From Cyanoderma ruficeps (Eukaryota; Chordata; Aves; Passeriformes; Timaliidae), in assembly GCA_008694505.1 (NCBI GenBank), contig VZDJ01000223.1, positions 3,685,350 to 3,749,349 on the forward strand: a stretch of DNA of 64,000 nucleotides, read 5' to 3'. Positions within the stretch are counted from its first letter, which is position 1. Each line of letters opens with the position of its first letter. This document shows positions 10,838-22,200 of this stretch, one piece after another. The notes under the pieces were generated by a model that ran no database searches, was not told where the DNA came from, and saw nothing but the letters and a program-made list of their open reading frames with translations. The translations under genes and the position numbers were made by a program.

Positions 10838-10843
10838 ATTAAA
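10838..10843 (+). terminator. AXIN2: Probable distal AXIN2 polyadenylation signal (ATTAAA)
   Basis: ATTAAA is the second most common vertebrate poly(A) hexamer. It lies at the end of the AT-rich 3' UTR and is followed by TTTTATATTTTT and a T-rich element at 10870-10886. Cleavage is expected at about 10855-10865. Confidence 0.55.
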
Positions 10844-10860
10844 ATTTTATATTTTTCAAA

Positions 10861-12682
10861 TTAATATTGTCTTGACTTTTTTTTCACCCTTAATGCTTTA
10901 AAAGGGGTTTTTTTTTGCTCATCTGTGGTGGTAGCTGGAAAGAGCTGGTGAGGGGTTGTTCCTGCTGGGAAGGAGGCAAGGCAAAGGCTGGAGCTGCTCT
11001 TCAGTGTGAGGATTAAATCATTTACAGGCCCTTCAGGTAACTCACCTGCAAATTTAACCCTGGTCTTGTTTCCAGACCGCAGCGCTGAGCTCACCTGACG
11101 GAGCCAGGCTGTTGGGACCAGGTTGATGGAGCCAACCTGATGGAACCATCCACAGGGATGTGGTCCCCAGGCTGCAGCTCCTGGCATGGCACAGGTGGTG
11201 GGTTTGGTGTTGGGTTTTGGGGACGGTCACATCCCTTCCCCAGATGTGACTGAGCTGGGACTGCTCACCTACATGCCACACCAGAGTAAACTCATCTTTG
11301 TGAGGTTCAGGGCGATCCCCAGCTCCGTAAAGCCCCAGTGGCCACGTTGGCCAAGGTGAGCTGGGCTGAGGTTTGCTGGCACAGGGAGCTCCTCTCTGTG
11401 CACCTTCCCCATCACCCTTATTTATGGTACAAACCCTGTTTTAGGGCTCAATGAGCTTAATTTGCTCCTCAGGGAAGCTGTCCATAGCAGGGCTGGATTT
11501 GTCTCCCAGCTGTCGCCCAGACCTTCCCCGGCTCCAGCAGGAAATGCTGGGAAGGCAATTGTGGGGCTGCTTTTGGTCTGTCCTGTTGGTAACCAGAACC
11601 AGCCCTTTGCTTCTGCCTCACCAATGGCACTGACTAGGGCTTCTTTTTATTTTTTTTTTTTCTTCTCTCTCCACCCTATTTTTTTTCTATGAGGTTTTAA
11701 ATTATCTGGGTTATTTTGTGTGTTTGAGAAGACTTCATTTAAAACATCAGTAAAACTTGTATCAAAGGGCTCAACTTCACACTGAGTACACAGAGCTGGG
11801 GACTGAATCCTGCAGTTCAAGGGAGCTGCAGGCAGTTTTACACATTTAAATGGATGGTGCCTTGTTTTAAAAAAACCATCTGAAGTTCATGGGGTTCATC
11901 TTAATTGATAAGCTGGACATAACGGATGGGTGTAGGGAGACTTCAACAACATAAGGGAAGAAAGATTTTTTTTTTCCCCCCTCTCTCTCTTTTTTTAGTC
12001 TACCATCAAAGGTTGGGAACTTAGCACTACATCGTAGTATTATTTTTCTTCTGCTATTAAAATGAATCACACTGTGCCTAATTCTTCTTGGGAAGATGAA
12101 TGTATTTGAGGCAGCTTGAAGCCATTCAGTGCCTCACAAGCCTTTGCATCTTTCTATCAATGTTCCAAAATACTCACCTCTGTTTTTTTGGATGTCTGTA
12201 GAAACAATATATAAAATGGCTTCAAATACATGGCAGGCTGTTTAGTGGAGATGAAAGGGTATTTGAATAGTCTTTTTAAAATGAATGAAAAGTGAATACT
12301 CTCTTCTGTTTCAATTATAAGTGGGACATGGAGCTCGTTAGACACCACCTTAATATGTGACACTCTGAAAAATGTTCACCTACCTTCAGCAGTTCAGAAA
12401 CATTTTGTTTTTTAGCTTGTCTCGGGATAAAGATCGTGATTACAGGTCTGGCATGTTCCCTGCTAAATGGAGAGGCAGCGTGGGAAAGTTCTGCTCTTAC
12501 AGCTTGAAAGTAACATCCAACAAAATTTTTTTTTACACAGTACAGAAGATTGAAAGGGAGTAAGAACCTTATTTTTGACCCAAGTGGGGGTTTTTTTTAA
12601 GTTTAGCTGAAGTTTATCAGGTTTAACAAAAACTATGTAAATTCATGCAGAAAAAAGGTGCCCACGGAACTGGCTGCGGTAT
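10861..12682. other. Immediate 3' flank of AXIN2, no gene seen
   Basis: No frame resembles a known protein and no transposon is recognised. ATCAAAGG motifs occur at 11761-11768 and 12005-12012. The 11641-11690 and 11967-11998 stretches are pyrimidine tracts. Confidence 0.7.
11761..12012. promoter_or_regulatory. Pair of TCF/LEF-type motifs 3' of AXIN2
   Basis: Two copies of ATCAAAGG, the core TCF/LEF recognition sequence, lie 244 bases apart and about 0.9-1.15 kb beyond the inferred AXIN2 end. AXIN2 is a direct beta-catenin/TCF target in mammals through promoter and intron 1 sites (established). A 3' element is inference, and eight-base motifs also occur by chance. Confidence 0.3.
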
Positions 12683-13036
12683 CAAAATATCCTGTGTTGG
12701 GTTTTTTCAGAGGAGGGATCCAAAATGTTCCAGTTTGGGTCCTTTTCCAGAGGAGGGACCCAAAATATCCTGTCATGGGTCCTTTTCCAGAGAAAGGATG
12801 CAAAATATCCTTGTTTGGGTCTTTTTCCAGGGGAGGGATCCGAAATACCCTGGCATGGATCCTTCATTCTAGAGGTAGGACCCAAAATGTCCTGATTTGG
12901 ATCCTTCCATAGGAAAGAAACAGAATGTCCCAGTTTGGGTCCTTCACCAGAGGTAGGACCCAAAATGTCCCAAATTTGTGTCCTTTTCCAGAGGCAGGAC
13001 CCAAAATGTCCTGATTTGGGTCTTTCCAGAGGAGAA
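12683..13036 (+). repeat. Minisatellite, about 40-bp unit, 8 copies plus a partial, hairpin-forming
   Basis: Diverged units contain TTTGGGTCC, a spacer with CCAGAGG, then GGACCCAAA and ATGTCC. The two nonamers are exact reverse complements with a 13-base loop at 12734-12764 and again at 12934-12964. Frames are open on both strands because of the unit, not because of coding. Confidence 0.92.
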
Positions 13037-15941
13037 GCATCAGTAACGAGCTCCACTCTGCAGGAGCAAACTTGAGCAGGGCTTGAGCGCTGTCCCCAAC
13101 AATTCCACACGCTCAAATCACACTCATTCTTAACACTTAAAACTTTTTTTTTTTTTTGTCTTCAAAGCAGCCTGGAAACTCTCCTGAAGCCCCACAGCAC
13201 CCACAGAGGTAGGTGGTGGTGGATAATTGCCGGGGTTAGTGGTGGCCAGAGGAGCTTCAAAGCCGTGTGTCGGCTCCGGGTCACCATCCAACAAAAACAC
13301 CAGCCCCGGTTACTGCCCAATGCAAATGTGTTGATGGACCCTTAACAGTCCTTGGGAGCATTTGGGATGTGAAGCCTGGAGGCTGGGAATCATAAGCAAG
13401 CCCTGAGGCGCCTTTTTTTTTGGGGAAAAAGAAACACTTTCCCAAGTGTTTCACAGCTGGAATTTGTTGGGGCGTGTGGCGATCAGCCACAATGGTCTTG
13501 CTGCATCCCAAATCAAGGCTGGAAGCAGTGGGGAGTGGGGATGGGCTGAGTGGGGAGGGACAGCTGCAGGGCTGGTTCTCCTCTCTGAGTGGGGACAAGG
13601 ACCCTGGAAGCCTGCATTTGGTTTTCTCCAGCAAAAACCGGGCTGCATTTGGATGCACAAAACTTCCCAGCCCTTGCTCGTGGGCCTCTCCACTGGCCTG
13701 GGTTGGTCATAGTGACAGATTTGTTCTCTCTCTACCCTGAATGTTTGGCATCCCCTGGCCCAAAGGGTGCAAAACATCTGAAAACTTCCCCTGAAAACAT
13801 GAGCTTAAAATAACATGAAATAAATAGAAAATAAAATCTCCCCTCCCTCCGTGAACAGAGACACTGCACATTACTTTGAAAGGCACCAGTACTGGGAGGA
13901 TGCTTTGCATTGGTGAAGTCCCCCAAAAACTCCCTCCTTTCCCCAGGTGCTGGGATCAGGAGCATGGCCAGTTGCCCCCAGCCTTTCTCAAGTCTCTCAG
14001 AGGTTGTTTTCTCCCCCCTACCCTGGGAGTTTATTGCCTCCAAACCCATGAGTCAGCCACCACTGAGCCGGGCTGGAGCATCTGCTGGTTCACACTCTGC
14101 CTGCCTTATATTGGCAACAGCATTCCCTTCCTCTTTCACCTTCCATTAACCTCATGTTCCTCAAACACCTTCATCCAACTACTCCATTCCGGTAGCAACC
14201 TCAGATTAATTAAAAAGGAGAGGAAAAAAAAAAAAGAAAGAAAGAAAGGAGCACACTGTCTTTAAATGAGGTTCCTATCCCATTGCTTTCAAATGCTCTG
14301 TCTTAATCACAGAGCCCAGAAAACACCCACACACTGGAGGCTGGAGAATTATTTAAGGCAAATCATCTTCCTTCCTCTTCTGAAAAAAGATCAGACTAGT
14401 TCTGGATGGCGAGAGCAGCTCTGGTTCAGGTCCTTTCCATTCTTCCCACAACGTCCCCAATTCCTGCCTGCAGCCTTGCCCGGCCTCCCCACACAGCCCT
14501 GCACACACTCCTTTCCCCCTCGCCCTCATTAGCATCTTACTGATCATAATGAAGAGTCCCAGGATGAATTTCTCTAACACTTAAACCATGGCCTGCCATA
14601 TGTTTTAGCCTCTCTTTTAAGTTAAATGAGTGTTGTGGTGCGTTTAATCTTCAGGGAGCACTGAACCCACAGAGTGAGAGAGGAGGCTAATTTTGGACAT
14701 CAGATCTAGGTGATAGCATAATTTCAGACAATTTTGGCTGACCTCCCTGGGCAATGCCCTTCATCTCTTTCATGAGAAGACCTATTTTTAGGGAAGAAAG
14801 CCCATTAAGTCTTGCCTTCCTTAATTCAGCTCTTCACATGATAAGATTCGACAGGTAGGTCATCTTTTTTTACTNNNNAAAAAAAAAAAAAGAAAACAGA
14901 AAGACCCTCTGGGAATTCTGCCTTTCAACGTTTGTCTTGGGCCCTGCAGGAGTCTGGAACATCTCTGAACCCTACAGTTGGTCCTGCTTTGAAACCACCG
15001 CCTCGTCATTGCTCATGCACGGCGCCCGCGCTGCCGCCTCATCTGCAGTCGCAGCACTCCCGGCTCCCTGCTCCCTCTCCCACTGCCCTGGCAGCTCTCC
15101 TTGCCTTCCCTCCCCTCCTGCTCCTGTTGTGTTGGCTCAAAGCGAGCTCTCATTCTCCCCAAATCCATTCAAAAGTCAAAGGATAAATGGGATGTGTACG
15201 GGTCCTACCTCAGTCCTTCCCTTTCCCTTCTCTCAGAGCTGCACCCTCGGTATTGTCCCAGCGAGGGAGCCCAGCTGGCCCCTCAAGGTCTCATCCAGCC
15301 CCAAAACAGCGACACCATGGAGTCCACCAAAATCCCTCCACTCCTTCGAAGTATTCACAGGTGAAGCTCGAAACAAAAGTCTTTTCCAAAGCTCTTGTTT
15401 CCTGCAATCCTTACATCCCTAAAGGTTCCTGGGATCTCTACAAACAAACCATCCTTTTCCAAAACACTCCACAGCAAATGTCTCTCCTCTACAGCTACAA
15501 AGGTTGGAGGGTCACAGAGCACCTGAGGGTCTTCACCTCCAGGGACCAACCCACCACCAGCCCCGGCAGGACAGAGGCAAAGGCCAGGTTGGGGTTGGAC
15601 ACTGCTCCTGGGAATGGTGCAGCTTTCACCACACCAGCTGGTGCCCAAAGATGATTCAGGAATAACGAGGAGACAGCTGATGAAATGGCCAGTGAAGGGG
15701 CCACTCTGGCTGGAACAGCTGTGGAGGGGTTAAACCCTCCCCGTGGTGCTGCCGTGCAGAAACCAGGCAAAGCTCGGGTGGGGGTTTTTGCATTGAGATT
15801 CAAATGCCCAGATCAAAGCAGAGCTCCAGGAAGGAAGAGCCAATTTAGGTTGGAACCAGACAAAACTTTCTCAGCTAACTTCTGGGAAGTGGAACAAGCA
15901 GGTTTCAGAGAGGTCCCATCCGAAGGGAGCGGAGGAGGCGG
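13037..15941. other. Intergenic sequence, no gene seen
   Basis: Mixed-GC sequence with scattered short frames and no recognisable product. It contains a GAAA/A-rich microsatellite at 14222-14248 and a small gap at 14875-14878 followed by an A-run. Confidence 0.65.
14222..14248 (+). repeat. A-rich/(GAAA)n microsatellite
   Basis: A poly-A run passes into three GAAA units. Confidence 0.8.
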
Positions 15942-16018
15942 CCCTGTCCCTGTCCCTGTCCCTGTTCCTGTCCCTGTCCCTGTCCCTGTCCCTCTCCCTC
16001 TCCCTCTCCCTCTCCCTC
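15942..16018 (+). repeat. Hexanucleotide array (CCCTGT)n-(CCCTCT)n, G-quadruplex-prone on the - strand
   Basis: About eight CCCTGT-type units with one TTCCTG variant pass directly into about five CCCTCT units and end at an unresolved base (16019). The - strand reads (GGGACA)n/(GGGAGA)n: many GGG runs with 3-base loops, an ideal quadruplex pattern. It produces a spurious Pro-Val/Pro-Leu repeat in a + frame. Confidence 0.95.
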
Positions 16019-16019
16019 N

Positions 16020-18752
16020 GAGAAATGTTCGAGAGTTTAACTTTGCTAATTTATGACTCTGTGCTCTGCCCCTTCTCCCTGGGGATTCACTGCCCTGACC
16101 TTGGACACAAGGGGAAGAGGAAGGAGACCTCTCACCTTGCCAGTGTGAAAAGTTGCCAAAGCAGGGAGAAAATGTCCACTCACTTATTCTAGGAGCATGC
16201 AGCACTTCTGTGTTTCAAGTCTTTGTAGATTTGCAATGCCTTTAAAAAAAAAACCCCTCACAACTGTCCAGTGTGGGGTGTTTAATTACCAGGTAAAACA
16301 AATTTTTTTTAGGCTCCATTTAATTATTTGATTGCACAGTAACCAAAGAGTGTAAGAGGGCTGTAGCCAGAAGGCACTTCAAAGCAATGCCTTGATGTTT
16401 CTTAGTGGGCATTAATGGTTTCTGAAGGCAGGAGATTGTTCTAAAAAAATATTAAAACCCTCCTCATGATCCTGCCAGCAATCTCAAAAAAATGCATAAA
16501 CACTGGAATCCTCTGCCAGGGAAGAAAAAAAAGAGTTCAAAGGGATCTGAGAGTTTTCATGTAAAGTTTAGAGTTTAAGGCGTGACTGTTGGCTACGGAG
16601 CCCCACTGTTTGAACTCTTGTTTATTAAAAACAGTTTCCCAGCATTTCACAGGGTTCAGAAAGACAACAGCAAAGTGCAGCCTTTTTCACAGCACAGCCT
16701 TTAAAGGCTCCATTGATTTCTACCTATGTGTTTTATCTTCTTTTTTGTCCTTTTTTTTTCTTTTTTTTTTTTTCAGACATTGAAGTTTAGCACAATGTCC
16801 AAGGCTGAGCTGGGGCTGTGGTGGAGAGAACCACTCTGGAATAAGAGTTTGCCACGATTTTTTTAAATACTTTTTTAAACAGTCCACTCCAGACTCTCCA
16901 GTGTCCCAGAAGACTGGATGACAGCAGCAGCAGAATTAGGAAATGACAACTTGGCTGGCCCCAGACTCCGACTGCCTTTTTGATATTATCACCAACCCTC
17001 CAGCCTTTATCTGAGCCTCAGCTCTCAATCAATGTCCAGCCAAACAATTGGCCACTGAGAAACCAAAAGTCTTTTTTTTTCCCCCTCAGGATGGGAGATA
17101 ATCCTTCAGCCTGCCCTGTCTGGGCACGCATCTTATTTTTGATGAGCCCACCACCACACCTAGACCAGGCTCATTTTTTTTCTTTTCTGTGCTTACACTT
17201 CTCTCTCTCTCCTTCATCCAGCCTCATTTGTCCAAAAAAAAACCTCCTAGTTTTTGAAGTGAAGGGGTTTTTTATCCAGGAATGAAGTGAAGGGGAATCT
17301 GCAGCGTGTTGAGGCTCGGTGCTTTTGGCTGTGCCTGTGCTTTGAAGGGGCAGCTGGACTGCTCACAGCAAGATGCCACAATTCCTGCAAGGGCAAGGAC
17401 AGCAGGCACACAGCAGCACTGGGAAAATCCTGTGCTGTCCTGGGAAAAAAAGCTTGCAGCTGAGTGTTTTAGCAAGTTCTTTAAGTCTCACTGCAGAGAT
17501 CTGAAGATAACACAGCTCAGAGCCGCCCGGGCTCTGCCTTGAACAACAGAGGGGTCTGGAAGTGCTGCCAGAAGACTTTATAAAAGGCACATTAGGAGCA
17601 GAATTAAAGTAAACATAAACCAAAACAAACAGAAACATCTGCTGAGCAGGTAGCCTGAGAATAAACTCCTTATTAAAGCTGCTCTGCAGGCTGAGTGCTC
17701 AGCTCTGAGTCACGGGGGTGCTGCCAGGTGACATCGGCTGCGCCTCTGACGCAGGAGAGAAAGAGCTAAAAATAGAGTCACGTCAAAGCCCTGACACAAA
17801 CACATCGGAGGGGAGGGAAAAGAGGATTTGAGGCAACAAACATGGGACTCTGAGTTTCTGGCTGGGTCCTGCTCTGTAAACGTGTCCAGGAGCTTACAAG
17901 AGATGCGCCAGAGAACATCTCCATGCTCAGAGGGCTGCAGGGTGCAGCAGGATGGGGAGGGATGGAGAGAGGATTTCTAGGATTCCCTCGAGGGAAGAGG
18001 GTGTGTGTGATGGAGGAGGGCAGGTTGAGGTAACATCAGGCCCTGAGCATGTAAATCACACTCAGGGTTTCGCACCGGAGTCACCGTGTTCAAACCTGAG
18101 GACAAGGAGCAGCGTCCTCCAGGCTGAGGAGATGTTTGTGGAGGATGGTGTGAAAATGTGTCACCTGCTTTATACTTACGGAGATAAGCTCAGATCTTAA
18201 ATGCAGTGGGGAAAGAAGAAGAAAAAAAACCCCAAAAAAATCTAAAAAAAAGAAGGAGCAGAAAATTTCTTCCTGTGCACAGCTGATGGCAAAGTGCTGC
18301 TCCAAAGATGCTCCTGGAACCAGGCACAGCCACAGCCCAGAGCTGAAATCATCCTGCTGCCATCCCCATTCCCAGCAAAAATCCTCTCCTTCCCAACTCC
18401 AGGGACTGACGGAAAATATGAACTTAATTTTGGGCTCTGTTACCCTTAAATCGGCGCAGTTCCAGTAAAATCAGATTAAAATACCTCCAGTTCCTGATGT
18501 TTGGGGATATTTAAAGTGAGATCAAAGCACTTTTAACCAGCCCTTTTGGTAGCAGGTTTGATGAGAAACACAGGTGCAGGAATACATGAAGCTGGGCTGA
18601 TTTAAATGCTGCCTTGCAATGCTGCTCCTGATCCCTTAAATATCAGCTGGGGGCGGGCAGGAGGAATGGAGGGATGATGTTTTCATACAATAATACCTTC
18701 TTTTTTTCTGGATACCTTTTTTTTTTTTCTGGATGCAATTTGAGCTGCTTCA
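16020..18752. other. Intergenic sequence with one motif-dense block
   Basis: No gene or transposon is recognised. Pyrimidine runs occur at 16740-16773. A candidate regulatory cluster is annotated at 17700-17790, and A-rich sequence occurs at 18219-18254. Confidence 0.6.
17700..17790. promoter_or_regulatory. Candidate enhancer: AP-1, MEF2 and CRE-like motifs
   Basis: Within 80 bases there is a perfect AP-1 site TGAGTCA (17706-17712), a perfect MEF2 box CTAAAAATAG (17766-17775), and GTCACGTCA immediately after it (CRE/E-box-like). The spacing is enhancer-like. Chance occurrence cannot be excluded. Confidence 0.3.
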
Positions 18753-19228
18753 CACTTCACCAAGATCAGGGATTTTGGGATGCCACACTTCACCAAGATC
18801 AGGGATTTTGGGATGCCACACTTCACCAAGATCAGGGCTTTTGGGATAACACATTTCACCAAGATCAGGGATTTGGGATAACACATTTCACCAAGATCAG
18901 GGATTTGGAAACAATACATTTCACCAAGATCAGAGATTTTGGGTTGACACATTTCACCAAGATCAGGGATTTGAGAATGATGCATTTCACCAAGATCAGA
19001 GGTTTTGGGATGACACATTTCACCAAGATCAGGGATTTTGGAGATGATACATTTCACCAAGATCAGGGATTTTGGGATAACACATTTCACCAAGACCAGG
19101 GATTTGGGATGATACATTTCACCAAGATCAGGGATTTTGGGATAACACATTTCACTAAGATCAGGGATTTTGGGAATGATACATTTCACCAAGATGAGGG
19201 ATTTTGGAATGCCACACTTCACCAAGAA
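18753..19228 (+). repeat. Minisatellite, 33-bp unit, 14 copies plus a partial, hairpin-forming
   Basis: The unit is CATTTCACCAAGATCAGGG followed by ATTTTGGGAT and a 4-base spacer, 32-34 bases long (mode 33). CCAAGATC and GATTTTGG can pair as an 8-bp stem with one G-U wobble around an AGG loop. Because 33 is a multiple of three, long frames stay open on both strands (over 200 codons each), but they are purely repeat-derived. Confidence 0.95.
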
Positions 19229-22200
19229 CTCTTGGTGCTCTTGGTCCCTCTCATCCTGCCTCCAGACAATACCAGCCCCATTCCAAACACGCCCAAATGA
19301 AGGCAGGTTAAATTTAACCATTTGACAACACCAATTAAAAGTCATCCCTTTTATAGTTCAGGAAAATCAGCGTTTCTTAGAAAGGGCTCAGCCCTGTTTG
19401 TTGACAAACGATGTGACCCCAGCAATTCATCCCCAGTGGGACAGGATGGGAAGTGCTATAGGATTTTCTCTGCTGGCAGCTTTCAAGTTTTATTGCACGC
19501 AATTAAAATGCAGATGAATAACACAGTAAAATAATAAAAAGCTCCTCATAAAAGTGCCCCAGCGAAACAAAACTGTCAAAACACAAGAAAATAAAAAAAA
19601 AACCCAACAAAAGAGCAAATATTGCTTCCTCTCAAAATATCGTGGAAGTTTAAACAAACTCTGTTATCAGGAGACCCCAAAGCCAGTGGATCAATTCCAG
19701 CTTCCTGCCTGCTCATCCACAGCTCCTCCAGAAGATCCTGTGCCCCACAGGCCCCTAAAAGTTGGGCTGCAAATCCCAGCCCCACATCACCCCGGGGTCA
19801 TCTCAACCCCGTCAGCACTCCAGCCACCCACTGCTGTCACCTGGGGTTGGAGGGACACACAGACATGTCCAGCCCCACGTCAACGCCCTGCTGGGGCTGG
19901 TTGCTTTTGCTGACATGCCCAAAGGTTCCTATTTGTGAACTTTTTTTGCGTTTTTCATTCGATTTTGCTGGAAAAGGGACAATGGGAACCCTGCCAGCAC
20001 CGGCTGACTGGGGAATTGCTGCATTTGTGTGCTATATATAAACAGCTTTTAACAAAGTTCCTCTCAAGTTATTTAATAGGAGGCATAAAATAAGCCAGGC
20101 TTGGGTTGTCAGTTCAGCACTGGGGAAGACACAAGATGCCAGTTTTATGATTCCTGCTTCAACTGAATGTGCACAGAGAGGAGAATAAAGCCAGGGCAGT
20201 GACTGTGATCCAGCCTGGGCTGGTGTGGCCACAGGGTGGGGACACTCTGGGGACACTCTGGGGACACGCCCCTGACAGCATCACCAACCAGCCCCTGGTC
20301 CCCAGCCTGGCAAATCCTCTCCTACAGATCCAGCCAGCATTCCTCCAAATCCCACCTGGACTTTTGCACGAGCAGCAAAAGCACAGGAAAATCCTAATAA
20401 TAACTAAAAAAAAAAAAGAAAGAGGAGGGATGTTTCTCTTGGGGTAACTGAGGGGGCTCAACAGAGAACAGGCCAATAACAGAGGCGAAAAATAAACAAG
20501 ACACAGAGCCCAGAGTGCCAGAGGGAAATCAGACATTAAAACTGAGGGACAGCATCTCTCTGCAGGGCTCTCCTGCAGGCTTTGAGCCTCACAGACTCTC
20601 TGAGGACAAAGCAAGGGGCAGTTTGGATAACACGGCTGCATGAGGCAATTCAGGCACCTGATCTGGCAGTGAAGCAAAGAAAAACCCTGAGCTGACACTG
20701 CTGGGAGGTGAAAGTTTCCTCCAGCCTGGGTTTGTGCACTGTCAGGAGAGGCTGGGATGTATTTTTGGGTGGGTTTCTAAGACGAGATGATTGTTATTAC
20801 CAGACCTCACCTTGCACTGGCTTCATCCTGGGGCTTGGAGCACCCCTAGTGCAGCAGGTCCTGGCTCTGCACATAATTAACCATTCATTAACTATTAATT
20901 AACCATTAATGTGGGGCACAGGCAGGGTCCCAGCCTTGCACTGAGCCCTGGGGCTGCTGATTGCTCTGGCACAACACAAGGGGAGCAGCAAACCTGAATT
21001 CTGAGCAGTAACTTGGGCTCAAGTCATGGCTGAGTCACGGGACAGTCAAGGGACGCCCCATAAAGTTGATCCCTTTGGCCGACCCGACCAATTTGCAGCC
21101 CTGGGTCTCCCCTGTCACATCAGCCACTGTCCCCTGCAGCTCCCAAAGGCCAGATGCAGCTCTCCAGATTTCCAGCACCGGAGTTTGTTCAGTGTGGAGC
21201 CTCTCAGAGTAGCTCCCATCTTCCCCCGTGGCTCCTGCACTTACAGTTGTGATTTCTCTGCTCTTTCATGCGGCCACTGAACTCCTGTTATCTCCCTGAA
21301 TTAATGTTAATGGCTTCCTTTAAGCTTCTCCTTTAGCTCTCCCTTCTTCCGACAACGTTTTGATGATTTTGATTCCTCCAGACTCTTTTCTTCCCCTGTC
21401 CTTGTGCTGCTTGTCTGCTCTGATCCCCAGCCTTGCCCTGACATGGCACTGGTGGCACTTGATCTGTGCAGGGGTCGTGGGCTCAGGGGGTTTGGGTGAC
21501 GCCCTCAGGGCTGCAGGTGGGATGAGGGGCCGGGAGTGATGCTGGGGCAGCTTTGGGGATGTCAGGGCACTCGCTGAAGATGCCAAGAGCTGATCTGAAG
21601 CCTCTTGGCCAAGTCACACCTGCCCAGGAGCTGCTGCCCCAGCAGGGAGTGATCAAAGTTGTTCCCTTTCCCTCTGTCCCTCCAAATTTACAGCCCAAAC
21701 ACCTGAATCTATGGGGAAATGCTGTTACACAGGTTGTTCTGCCCTGTAAAAAACTCTGTGGAGGCCTTTCCCAATACCAGGGGGTCTCTGTTGCTCCTGG
21801 CACTCCTCAGCAGCCCCTGAGGTGTGCGGAGACAGATCCTGCGGTGAGGCCTGAGCTGCTCCTGAGTTCAGCCCTTCTCATCTCCACCAAAACAAGCTCA
21901 TCCCATGGAGCACTGGCACAGCATCCCCTAGAGAGCAGCCAGTACCCAGATCCCTGTTTGGGGCTGCTCCCTCACCGCTGGAAATGGAGCTCACACTGGG
22001 CACTGTTGAGCCCTCATCTGACCAAGCTGGGCTCTGAATTTTGTCCAGGATGACACAGCAACAGATGATTTTTTTAAAATTTTTTTTTTTTAAACCGTTG
22101 AGCAACACCCAAGCACGTGCAAATCAGGACTTTTGCAAAGGGCAGCGTTCTGGGATGGAAATGGAGGATGCTGATGGGTTTGCTCCCAATTTGCAGGCTT

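Larger units (their letters stand above)
9191..10860 (+). other. AXIN2: AXIN2 3' UTR
   Basis: The stretch follows the TGA at 9188-9190 and becomes strongly AT-rich with several ATTTA motifs (for example near 9380 and 9430). AATAAA hexamers at 9324, 9859, 9871 and 9929 could give short forms. An ATTAAA at 10838-10843 followed by a T-rich tract gives the most plausible distal end near 10860. A 20-N gap lies at 9766-9785 beside a T-run. The length (about 1.67 kb) and terminal position are inferred. Confidence 0.7.

Noticed and set aside
12645..13116. Overlapping frames across the 40-bp minisatellite
   Set aside because: They are repeat-derived, open in several frames, and show no codon structure.
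15685..16205. Pro-Val/Pro-Leu and Gly-Thr/Gly-Arg repeat peptides
   Set aside because: They are translations of the hexanucleotide array, and both frames contain an unresolved base.
18674..19345. Long repeat proteins on both strands (208 and 220 codons)
   Set aside because: The frames exist because the 33-bp minisatellite unit has no stop in these frames. No unique domain or start context is present.
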